From contig CALSCQ010002791.1 in NCBI GenBank assembly GCA_943704525.1, positions 1 to 31,814 of the forward strand: a stretch of 31,814 bases of DNA. Reading direction: 5' to 3'. Positions 1 to 9,060 of this stretch are shown here, piece by piece; the first letter of the stretch is position 1, and each line of letters begins with the position of its first letter. Origin of the DNA: Pigoraptor vietnamica (Eukaryota; Opisthokonta; Filasterea). Under the pieces are notes generated by a model, which was not told the DNA's origin, did no database searches, and saw nothing but the letters and a program-made list of their open reading frames with translations. Made by a program: the position numbers and the translations under genes.

Positions 1-146
1 GGGGGGGGATTAAGCAAATGAGCACCTGACAAGCGTGACGCGTGACACTGCGAGGGGAGTTGTACGTGCAAGCACGGCTGATGCTACAAGTACCACCAAC
101 AGCACGGCTGACAATGCACAAGGGGCATGCGTCACGTGATACTCAC

Positions 147-1768
147 TGATGGCAGAGTTGCACGTGCACTTTGTCGAATCGCACGTGGACGAGCTGAGAG
201 GGCCGAGATCGAGCCCGGAAACAAGGAAGGACGCGCTGCGCGGCACAAATGAAGCACATTACCACCCATGGCGTTAGGGGGACAGACGGTGACGAGAGCT
301 TCCAACAAAAAAGCGAGGCGCGGCGACGAGGCCTTGTACGCAAAAACGCAGGAAGACGCACGTCGCATACCCATAAACAACAACTCACCGCGAGTAAGCA
401 GAGTCGAGGAAGTTGTTCTGGAGCGGCTCTCCCGCCACAATGCGCGAAAGGATGCTCGCCGTGAACAGGCCCGTAATTTTGCCGAGCGCATAACTCTGCG
501 CCGTGAGGAGGTCGATCCCAGAGACCGTGCTAACGCTCGTGTTCGTCGAGAGCGCCTGCCCGTCCGCCAACACAACCTCGGTCAGGTCAAGCGAGGACGT
601 CCATAGGGTCGCACGCGCATACGAGCCGACGAGAATGAGGCTAGAGGTCGCAAAGGTGGTCCCGCGCAATGCGGAAATGGCCGACACCAGCGCATCGCCC
701 TGTGCCGCGACGAAGACAGCCTCGGGTTGCGACTTGCGAAAGTTCAGCACGTGCAGCGCGTCGCTGAGTTCGAGAGTGTCCGCAAACGACGCAATGCGCT
801 CCGGCTTGAGGTTGTAGTTACCCAGCGCAGCCTCGACCGCCGCGAACAGGTCGTTGCCGCTGAAGTACGTGTCCGTGAGGTACGAATCGCTCGAGCCTGA
901 CGCGGCGCCGCTCGTCTGCTTGCGGAGGTTGGCGAGGTCCGAGTCGAAATAGAGGATTGAAATGCGCGAGAAGCCGCGAGACTTCACGGCGTAGTCGATG
1001 GCTGCGCGGGCCTCGTCCTTGTGCGATGGCACGAGGAAGATCTGCTCGCGCGTGAAGGCGTCGCGCAGGGAAATGTCGGCCGCGATGGGCGACATCACGG
1101 GCATCTGCGTGGGCACAAACGAGCCCGTGGCAAGGCGCGCGGCGTTGGCGGCCGTCGCAAGGATAGAGTCGATCGCCATCGTCATGTCCTGCGTCGCAAT
1201 CGGACCTTCGGGGAACGCAAAGCCGTAGACCTTCTCGTCCAGCATGAGGGAGCGCACGTTGGACACGAGCGCCGTGCGGGACCCGGCGTCGTCGACGACC
1301 TTCATGTGCAGCATGTGCCCGTTGATGCCGTTGGCCTTGTTGATCGAGGCAAAGGCATCCGCCATTCCCTGCACGCGGGCGCGGCTCATTGCCGCAATCG
1401 GCGACGACGCGAGGGAGGCGTTGAGCGGGCTTTGTATCGTCGTCCACATGCGCCGGAAGGCGGCGGCCGAAGTGGCGAAACCGGATTCGAGGGGCATTGA
1501 GCCTCCAAACACGATCGGGTACTTGAGGGCGGTTGTGTCTGAGAAGCACGTGTCGTAAAAGTTGAACTTCGCCTCGTCGACGAGGATAAACTCCTTGGTA
1601 TTCGAGTCCATGCGCACCGTCCAGATCTCCTTCATTCCCTGGTTGCACCTGCGCACACAAAGAAGAGCCGTCAGCACGTTGCCTCGTGAATAGCACGAGA
1701 GAAGGCATGTGTGTGTGTGTGTGTTGTGGTGTGTGTGGTGTTGTGTGGTGTTGTGTGTGTTGTGTGTG

Positions 1769-1821
<53 letters not shown>

Positions 1822-3156
1822 GGTGGGTGGGTGGGTGTGCGGGGTATTATTGTCGCCTCCCACTCACTTGCAGATCTTGAATGGGCAGTTGGCAGAGAGG
1901 TTGCGGTACGGTCCGAGGGAGAGACCGTCAATCAGGAACACGGACGACTGCACGACCGCATTCACAAAGTTCGCCTTAGTGATGGGGTCGCTGCGTGGGA
2001 CAAGTGGACGAGTGAGCCGCGAGGACGAGAGCAAGAAACGCGCAAACAAATTCCCGCCACGCCGAGACAGGCTGTTCATGCACAACACACAACCGAACTC
2101 GACACACGTGCAACAGAAATTCCCCGCGGCGCGCAAATCACTCGATGCGGCAACCCACCGAACAGGAATGCGCTCAATAACCGCGGCGACAAAGCGGCCC
2201 ACGATGTACCCCTCGAGGCTCACGTGGCTCGGCACCGACGTCGGGTCACTCGCCGCAAGGGCGTTGATGTAGTTGGTGATGACGGGGAGGTTGTTGCCTG
2301 GCGTTACAAAGGGAAGTGGCACGACCTCCGTAATCAATACATTATCCGTGTCGTTGCCGAGCGCCGCGCGGAACGAGTTGCTGCCGACGAACGACACCGT
2401 CATGAAGATGACGTTCGCCGCATTCTCGAGGCGAGGGTCGGCCTTTGCGAGCTTGACAAACTTGGCGAGCGGAGAGTACGTCCCGACCATGATAATCGCC
2501 TGCGGACGCCCCTTCGTGAGAACGTCCGAGAGGCCCTGCTCGACGTCCATCGTGTTGCGCACGTACTTTCCCTCGCTTTCCATACGCATCCCAAGCGCCG
2601 TGAGCGCGCGCTTGGCGCCGTTGTAGCCAGCCGTTCCGAACGAGTCGTCTTGCACGAAGAGAGAGATGCGGTTGATGAGCTTGACGTTGACGAGGTACTG
2701 GACCATCGCGGCGGTCTCGTCGTTGTACGATGCGCGAATGTTCACAATCATGGCATTGTGCGGGTCGCGGAGGGCGCCCGTGCCCGTGAAAGCGCCGATG
2801 AACGGCGTCTTCGCGGCAAGGGCGAGAGGCAGCGAAACGGCCGCAGTCGGCGTACCCACGAGCCCGACGATACCAAAGACATTATAGACGTTCAAAAGGG
2901 TCCGTGTGTTGTTGTCCGCATAAGTCGGCTCGTATTGGTCGTCAAGCGAGATGAGCGAAAGGTTTTGCCCGCGCACGCCGCCGTTGAGGTTCACCTCGCG
3001 AAAAGCGGCGAGCAACCCCGCGCGCATCTCCGTTCCGAGGTCCTTGGTGGGCCCGGAGAGGGCGCACGACTGCCCAAACACGATGTCTCCATCCACGGCG
3101 CGCACGAAGAGGACGGCAATGCACGCCGCCACAACAGCCGTCGCGAGGCGCCCCAT
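147..3156 (-). CDS. Double periplasmic-binding-protein (Venus-flytrap) receptor, paralogue A, 3' end off the left edge
   Basis: Exons read 3156-2159, 1990-1868, 1648-389 and 235-147, then a donor (GTGAGT) whose acceptor lies outside the window; 823 codons are visible. The ATG at 3156 is chosen because it opens directly on a signal peptide (hydrophobic VVAACIAVLFV) ending before DIVFGQS, the same mature start as the paralogue at 14259. Residues about 24-385 form a type-1 periplasmic-binding fold like LivK/class C receptor ligand domains (GVRGQNLSLISLDDQYEP, RISLFVQDDSFGTAGY). Residues about 425-795 form a second, diverged copy (NGINGHMLHMKVVDDAG, FLVPSHKDEARAAIDYA). Exon 4 is Ser/Thr/Cys-rich and ends CTCNSAI, matching the linker before the membrane domain in the paralogue. 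By family the domains bind small extracellular ligands such as amino acids; the ligand is unknown. The membrane part is inferred to lie to the left. Confidence 0.85.
1649..1867 (-). repeat. Intron with GT/CA microsatellite and GGGT minisatellite
   Basis: This second intron of receptor paralogue A consists largely of a (GT)n run on the plus strand (about 1709-1812) passing into (GGGT)n (about 1812-1836). On the sense strand it is therefore CA/CCCA-rich. It separates the exon ending in CPFKIC from the one starting CNQGMKE, the same position and phase as in the paralogue at 14259. Confidence 0.9.
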
Positions 3157-4042
3157 GGTCGCGTTAATATGGCACCCTGCTGCAGAGAGTGACCTTTCTT
3201 TTTCCCCGGTGCTAAACAAAAAAACAGGGATGTGTGTGTGTGTGTGTGTGTGTGTGTCTCGTGCACGATGACAGATAGTGTCGGTGGTGTCGTGAGGGAA
3301 GAAGGCTCTCACGGAACTGCAGGACGTGTGTCCATATAAAGACTCACGGTTGTGACTGGACGCTCGCAGACGCACACGTTGCCCCACATTCACTACACGT
3401 ACCACGCTGCCCGGGGCATGGTTGGTTGTACTTAAAAATATTCCGCCACGTTTTATTTTCTCATCATTCGTATATTTATTAGGTTTGCACTTTTGTATAG
3501 ATATTGTATGACCTTCGCTTTATTCCATTTCGAAAACACCAGAAATTTCGATGGCGGAGTTGTTGACAAACCTTATTGTAGTGAAGGGAAATGACCCTAA
3601 AAACGCCATACATTCTCCATAGAAAATAAATATAATAATTTGCCATGATACCCGCATAACGTCCGATGAAGGCGTTATTTTTTGCAATGCTCCCATTGGT
3701 TTCTATGGACAGTTAGTGCTGTCCGCATGACAGTGAGCTATTTTGGGGTGGGCGTCACCGCATGCGGAGCATTTTACCATGGCAACACGATTAAAATCGT
3801 TCGATCGGAATTTATCCCCATTCATTGCCCATACTACAGTAAAGGACACATCTCGATTCCCTAATTTGTCACCATTTTTACGACTTACCGTAACGTAAAC
3901 ATTTTCTGACGCGCCAAAATTTCAAAATCGGAACCCGGACTGACCGTTCAAAAAAGTTCGCGTGTGCATGCGCACGAGTGTTGTTATCCTACAAATCCCG
4001 TCGTGCGGTGCCCACAAGGGCTCGGATTTCAGTTTTTGGAGA
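3157..4042. promoter_or_regulatory. Divergent intergenic region between receptor A and haspin
   Basis: These 886 bp separate two divergently transcribed start codons and should hold both promoters. A GT run lies at 3232-3257. From about 3420 to 3960 the base composition falls sharply to AT-rich, unlike the GC-rich coding DNA. I see no convincing gene; a 60-codon frame at 3682-3864 has no recognisable features. Notable short elements are an ATAACG/CGTTAT inverted repeat near 3656-3680, CCATGGCAAC near 3778 (half of an RFX X-box-like palindrome), and the E2F-like element at 3911. Confidence 0.6.
3911..3930 (+). promoter_or_regulatory. E2F-like element upstream of haspin
   Basis: GCGCCAAAATTTCAAAATCG lies 132 bp before the haspin ATG. 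The GCGCCAAAA core fits one half of the E2F/DP consensus. An almost identical element (GCGCCAAAATTCAAATTTCG) lies upstream of Cks1 at 31032. Both genes act in mitosis, so shared cell-cycle control is a fair inference, not a demonstrated one. Confidence 0.4.
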
Positions 4043-7000
4043 ATGTCATTCGTTGGCGCCAAGAAGCAGATTCGCACGTTCGGCAAGTTCCCGCGCATGG
4101 TGAGCGGCGTGACGAACAGCCTGTGGAACAAGGCCATCGTAGGGTCGGCGGCACCGCACGAGACAGCGGCACACGTCGCGCATGCAGACGAGGATGGCGA
4201 CAAGGAAAACGCCGCCGAGCCTGTAAGGTGAATTTATCTTCCTAACCTGCTCTCATCTCCCCTATTTTCGAGAACGCTCCATGTAGAAGTCACGTGCTTC
4301 AACAACTGCTTCAGTGCCCACTGATGATTCAAACGTGGTTTCCCGTTACATTGCGATTGCAGCCTTTCATCATGCAACAGCAACGCCGCTTTGCTTGTGG
4401 ACGCAGCGGAGCCCGTGAAGTCCATACTGGCAGAACCGGTGCCAAGGGCCCCATCTCCCGATGCGACACCCGCGCCATTGCCGCCGGCGCCGGTCGTTGA
4501 AGAAGTGTGCGCTTTCTCCCCCGTGCGCCGAAATGCGGCGCGTGGAAAGCGGCGCTCCTCCATCGCCTCTGTTGCACCTTCCTGCGACGACTCGACACTT
4601 GCGATGGACCCGTCCGAGGCTGAATTCCACACGCCCGTGGCGCCGTTCCATCGCGCCGCCGCCTCACCCTCCCGTCCACCCTCCCGTGGTCCGTCAGACG
4701 AAGTCGGCGCGAATGGCGCTGCCGTGGACGCCGAGTGCGAGGCCGTGGACGCGTCGCTCGAGTGCGCCGTTGCGCGCCTCTGCCTCGCAACTGAGAAAGA
4801 GGATTCGCCCGACGTGTCGTTCCACGTGCCCTCTGCTGGGTCGCCACTAGACAAGGGCCCCAAGGTCGCTGTGAAGGACCGTCGGTCAACGGAGAGCGTG
4901 AAACTTCACGTGGAGCCGCCCGCCGAGGCTGCGTCGGACGAGGGAGAAGCGGAGGATGCGCTGTGTGCGGTGCTGCGGGAGTGCGGAAAGGACGAGGTGA
5001 TGTCGATGGCCGCGTTCTTCACCGACAGGTACGAGGGCGTGTGAACGCGGCCCAATGTAAGTCTCTGTCTTCTTTGTTTGGCACTCGCGTCTAATCTGCG
5101 TATCGCACCTCTTCCTTCTCCCTTTCCACCCCTTTTGCTGCCTAGCGTGACGTCGTCGTGCGTGAAGATCGGAGAGGGCTCGTACGCGGAAGTGTTTCGG
5201 TGCACGACGTGGACGCCGCGCGGTGAGGGAGAGGCCACAACGTCGTCGAGCGCGGCCAGCGAGGCGTGCGTCGTTTTCAAGATTGTCCCGTTCGCTGGCG
5301 ACGTGGAATACAACGGGAGCGAACAGCCGTCCGTCGATGCCGTCATCCCTGAAATCGCAAACTCCCGCCTCCTCAGCGATCGTCGTGCGCTCCTTGCGGC
5401 GACGGAGAACGGTGCGGCCGCCCCGTCGACGTCGGCGTCGGCTCGTGGGAGGGGGCGTCGAGGCGTGAAGAAGGCCATCGCAGCGCCGAAGAATAGCGCC
5501 GCCAGCGCGTTTATACGCTTGATTGAGTGGGTTGGAGTGATGTTGACACGCACAGCCACCGTTCAACGGTCGATAGTTGGTCACACTAACATTTCCCGTC
5601 TTTTTCCACGTGGCCTTGCTTTCGCAGTGTTGTGGTGTGCCGCGGAGAGTTTCCCCAGCCGCTTCTCGATGAGTGGGACGCGTGGGACGGCCGCAAGGGC
5701 TCCGAGAACGACCGCCCGGGTACGGCTTAATTTATTGATTGCACAGTTCGGAAGCGCAGCTAACGCTGTACTAACATGCGCGCGTGCATGTATGCACGCG
5801 ACACTCCACTGCCCCTCATTCCCTGCACGGGCTTTCTTACTCCGACGCGCTTCCACACACGCAGACATCTTCGGGCCTGACCAGCACTTTGTAATATTCG
5901 TGTTCGCCGATGGCGGCGTGGACCTCGAGTCGGTTGCATTCGGCTCGTTCTCGGAGGCGCGTTCGATCCTCCTCCAGATCGCCTTCACGCTCGCGGCGGC
6001 CGAGGAGGCACGTGACTCTTCCTATGCATCCTTGCGCACTTCGTCAAATTCTTTTGTGTTCTGTCGCTCTCTCTGTCGATTTTCAATCGTTTGTTCGTGT
6101 TTTTTTTTTTTTTTCGGACCGTCTCACGAGTCACGTGCTCATGTTTCGGCCATGTGGACTCCTATCGATTCGCGATCGGCGCTCCCATGTTGCGTCACAT
6201 GCTCAACGGCCCCTTCTGCAGGATCTCTCCTTCGAGCACCGCGACCTCCACTGGGGCAACATTCTGTGTATGGCTTCGCAAACGGCCACTGCGGACGATG
6301 TGGTGCTGAGCTACAACATCGGCGGGCAGAGGTACAATCTCACCGGCGCTCACGTCGCCGGCGTGAGGGCAAGCATCATCGACTTCACGTTGTCAAGGCT
6401 ACTTTCGCGTGGGTGGCAGTGCAACCCCCTCTGTAAGATTGTTGTCTGCTTTCATACCGCCAAGCGCATACACACGCGCACTCGCACGCTCATTCGTTCG
6501 TTTAGCGCGTGTTAATTGGTGTGGCGCGTGTTAATTGGTGCGGCGCGTGTTGTTCCCACTCCATTCGCAGCGGACAACCGCCTCATCTATTACGACTTCT
6601 CCCAAGACGAGTCGATTTTCGCGGGGGAGGGCGACTACCAGTTCGAGATATACCGCATGATGCGCGGGGCCGTGGGCGAGGGCAGCTGGGCCTCGTTTTA
6701 TCCCGTCACGAACGTCTATTGGACGCACTACGTCATCGACAAACTCATGTCGAAGCGGATTTCGGGCAACGCGGGCTTCGCGGGTGGGTCTCTGTTTCTT
6801 CCCACACACTTTGCGCACAGATACATGCGGGTAACGGCACCCATGTCGAGCTGAGCCGTTTCCCCGTTGTGTTTTATTGTGTTTATGGCTGTGAACACCC
6901 TGCTGAATGCGGAGTCACTGCGCAGCGCCTTCTGCCGTTGCCACGGGCGCAAACGCGCGCGCGGATCGGCGGGAGATGGGCAAGCTGAAGGAGCGCGTCT

Positions 7001-7071
7001 TGTCGTACGCGTCCGCTGCGGAGATGATCGCCAAGGACCCCTACTTTGAAGAGTTTCGCGCGTCCAGCTAA
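4043..7071 (+). CDS. Haspin-family histone H3 Thr3 kinase
   Basis: Eight exons: 4043-4227, 4381-5028, 5146-5526, 5628-5719, 5865-6007, 6222-6432, 6571-6783, 6926-7071; 672 aa. The N-terminal ~280 residues are Ser/Pro-rich and disordered, usual for haspin. The kinase domain shows the glycine loop KIGEGSYAEVF (285-295), likely lysine K323, GSENDRPD and GGVDLES in the haspin-specific hinge region, the catalytic loop HRDLHWGN (D491), and IIDFTLSRL (D537), where DFT stands for the DYT that replaces DFG in haspins. It ends in the family's C-terminal helix (REMGKLKERVLSYAS). Haspin phosphorylates histone H3 on Thr3 at mitosis to recruit the chromosomal passenger complex. The fifth intron begins with GC. 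The exact donor at 6433 is less certain; GTGGGT about 20 bp earlier keeps the same phase. Confidence 0.93.
6008..6221 (+). other. GC-AG intron in haspin
   Basis: The exon ends GCC GAG GAG at 6007 and the intron starts GCACGT; the acceptor is CTTCTGCAG at 6221. Joining there gives LAAAEE/DLSFEHRDLHWGN, the same length as the matching stretch of animal haspins. The nearest GT (6011-6012) leaves phase 1 and would put the catalytic loop out of frame. The intron also carries a run of 14 T (6101-6114). Confidence 0.75.
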
Positions 7072-7081
7072 CGCTCTTCTA

Positions 7082-7123
7082 CACACACGCACACACACAC
7101 ACGCACACACACACACACACACA
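7082..7123. repeat. (CA)n microsatellite in the haspin 3' flank
   Basis: An ACACACGCAC/ACACAC run starts ten bases after the haspin stop codon. It lies in the 214-bp gap between the convergent ends of haspin and the unknown gene on the minus strand, so it is probably in the 3' untranslated region of one or both. Confidence 0.9.
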
Positions 7124-7285
7124 CCACTCATTGGTGGGCCTCCACTCACACACGCACCGCATACCGTTGTGAGCGCATGAGCGTGCCTGTCGCCTCTCAT
7201 CGTTGCAATGAACGTGCAAGTCACTACACACACACGTGATTACGTTAGAGCGCACTATACATTGTCAGAATTTAACGCGCACGAT

Positions 7286-8203
7286 TCACGCCGCCGATGT
7301 CAGGTTGCTTTCCGAGTGTCTCCGATCCACAGCGTCGACCGCCTGGAAGGGCAAGGGCACTCCGCCGCGACTCGTCGTGAACGTCTGGCTGCGCACAAGC
7401 GGCGCCGGTCGCGGCATCCCCAGCGCGCCTCCTCCCTCGGTGCCCACGCACGACGCGCTCAACTCCCTCTTCAACGGCGCCGATTGCGGTCGCTTTGCGC
7501 GCTCCGTCTGGCGGCACAGCTCTTCGTAAACCTTGAGCGAGACACCCGTCTTGATCGCAATCTTCTTGAGGTACCATGGCGCCGTGTGCGATGGCGCCAT
7601 GTGCGATGACGCGGGGTGCGATGACGCGGGGCTCTGGGATCGCTCGGCGGCGGCGGCGTTCACGGGTGGGAGTGGAAAGCCCTCGCCCTCCTGTTTCTCC
7701 TGTGCGCCGCCACACGAACCAATATCAGCGTCCGCCGTAGCAGGCACGCGAGCTCGCAGATCCGTCAGAGACTGTGTTGCCGCGACGGGCGCCGAGTGCG
7801 GGCCTTGGACGTCCGCGCTTGCAACCGTGGGAATGGCGAGGCGGACGTTGCGGGACGACGACCTCCGCACGAGCAGGCTGCTGCTGTCTGCCTTGTGCAG
7901 GCTCGTAAGAGATGCGGATGCGAGCGACTCGCGCCCAAGGGACTGCTTGCGCTCGTCGAGTGCCTTGAGCTTGCGTGCGAGCAGCACCTGTTGCTGTGCT
8001 AGCTCCGTGTCCGACGACTTCCACTCCGCGCTCAGCGCGGCAATGTCGGTTTTCAGCACGCGCTCGTGCTGGTTGTTGAGAGCGCGCAGGGCATCCGCAG
8101 CAGGCCCTCCACCCTCTGCAAAGGACGCAAGCACGTCTGGGAATCCGCTGTTCCCACTGGCAACCGGCTTGCCGCCAGCGCCGGCAGCGTTCGCATCGGG
8201 CAT
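7286..8203 (-). CDS. Unknown coiled-coil protein, single exon
   Basis: An uninterrupted 305-codon frame runs from the ATG at 8203 to the stop at 7286. I do not recognise the family. Residues about 40-92 are predicted coiled coil (heptad-like NNQHERVLKTDIAAL, TELAQQQVLLARKLKALDER). A Ser/Ala-rich low-complexity middle follows, including pentapeptide repeats of the SHxAP type at about 195-210. Then comes a block that looks ordered and conserved (APWYLKKIAIKTGVSLKVYEE, given here in part as YLKKIAIKTGVSLKVYEEL, about 211-230) with a basic stretch RAKRPQSAP. Coding-type third-position GC is strong and no frame on the other strand is better. It is convergent with haspin and divergent from LRGUK, sharing the 8204-9060 region with the latter; co-expression with a ciliary gene is possible but only inferred. 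Confidence 0.65.
   Translation of the reverse strand: MPDANAAGAGGKPVASGNSGFPDVLASFAEGGGPAADALRALNNQHERVLKTDIAALSAEWKSSDTELAQQQVLLARKLKALDERKQSLGRESLASASLTSLHKADSSSLLVRRSSSRNVRLAIPTVASADVQGPHSAPVAATQSLTDLRARVPATADADIGSCGGAQEKQEGEGFPLPPVNAAAAERSQSPASSHPASSHMAPSHTAPWYLKKIAIKTGVSLKVYEELCRQTERAKRPQSAPLKRELSASCVGTEGGGALGMPRPAPLVRSQTFTTSRGGVPLPFQAVDAVDRRHSESNLTSAA
7586..7630 (-). repeat. 15-bp coding minisatellite
   Basis: Three tandem 15-bp units (plus-strand GTGCGATGRCGCSRK type) sit inside the unknown coiled-coil gene. They encode repeated five-residue SHxAP-like units, so length change here would stay in frame. Confidence 0.8.
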
Positions 8204-9060
8204 TTCAGAGTCCGGTCACCTCAGGCGCGCGTCGGCCGTGCCCCGTACGTCAGACACGAAAATTGGCTCAGGGCCGACGGACCTGCGAGCTGAGTCGGCG
8301 AATCGCCTCAATCGGAACACTGGCGGAGTTGAGACTCAGACGCACGCCGGCAACCGGGGCAGGTCCTTCGGCACGCCGAGGCACACCGACGATCCGCCGT
8401 TCGCGAGGCCGTCCGCGGCGCGCGCCACTGAGCGATGCCCACCTCAGGCAAGAAAGATTCGTGCTGCGATCGCTCTCATGTACTAACAGCGCAGTTGTGC
8501 AACGGCAAATGAGGAGGGTGCGCTCATTGTTTTCGCAGATGCGGTGGACGATGGAGAGAGTGAAACGCCTCGAGCAAAGGGGCGTTCATTGCGCGACAAA
8601 TATTTGCCCGGACTTGTCTCAAATATCACTATATATTCATATTCAGGTATTAATGATTTGTATAGCTTATGTATCCCGTGCTGTCATGATCGAAAACCCA
8701 TCAAAAGTAGTTCACGCATAGCGCAGTTGCTCACGTGATAATATTGTAACATTTGTTACGTTCAATGCGTTTCCATGGCGATGTCGAATTTGAATTGGAA
8801 AGCGTGGCTTTCCAACTGCTTTTCACCGACTTTCCAATAAAATATGACGAGCGCAACCAGGCAAAGTAACCATTTTTCGTTTTGACCTTCAGCCTCAAAC
8901 GCCAACACGGGGTTGCTGTGCACGTATTATAGTCCGAGCTTGTGCCCTATGGGTGGCCAGCGCCTGTTGTGGGCTGTTTGAGAGTCGTCTGCGCTGTTTC
9001 CTTCCTCTCCTGCACATCGCATCTCTCGCTGGGTGGGCCGCCGCGAGCGGTCGCGTCAAC
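8204..9060. promoter_or_regulatory. Divergent intergenic region between the unknown coiled-coil gene and LRGUK
   Basis: These 857 bp hold the presumed promoters of both genes. The stretch 8204-8530 is GC-rich and may include 5' untranslated sequence of the minus-strand gene. The stretch 8600-8940 is AT-rich. It contains an inverted repeat GTAAC-ATTT-GTTAC (8746-8759), TTTCCATGGCGATG (8771-8784), a weak RFX X-box-like sequence, and a minus-strand CCAATTCAAATTCGAC element (8783-8798) resembling sequences upstream of haspin and Cks1. No further gene is evident. Confidence 0.55.

Noticed and set aside
2273-2626. Plus-strand frames opposite receptor A exons (also 818-1708 minus in another frame)
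   Set aside because: Antisense or alternate-frame shadows with no features; the receptor frame is clear.
3778-3787. RFX X-box (CCATGGCAAC) before haspin and TTTCCATGGCGATG before LRGUK
   Set aside because: Half-matches only; too weak to call as sites, though a ciliary X-box before LRGUK would make sense.
3682-3864. 60-codon plus-strand frame in the AT-rich region before haspin
   Set aside because: No coding bias, no domain, no splice partners; better read as promoter DNA.
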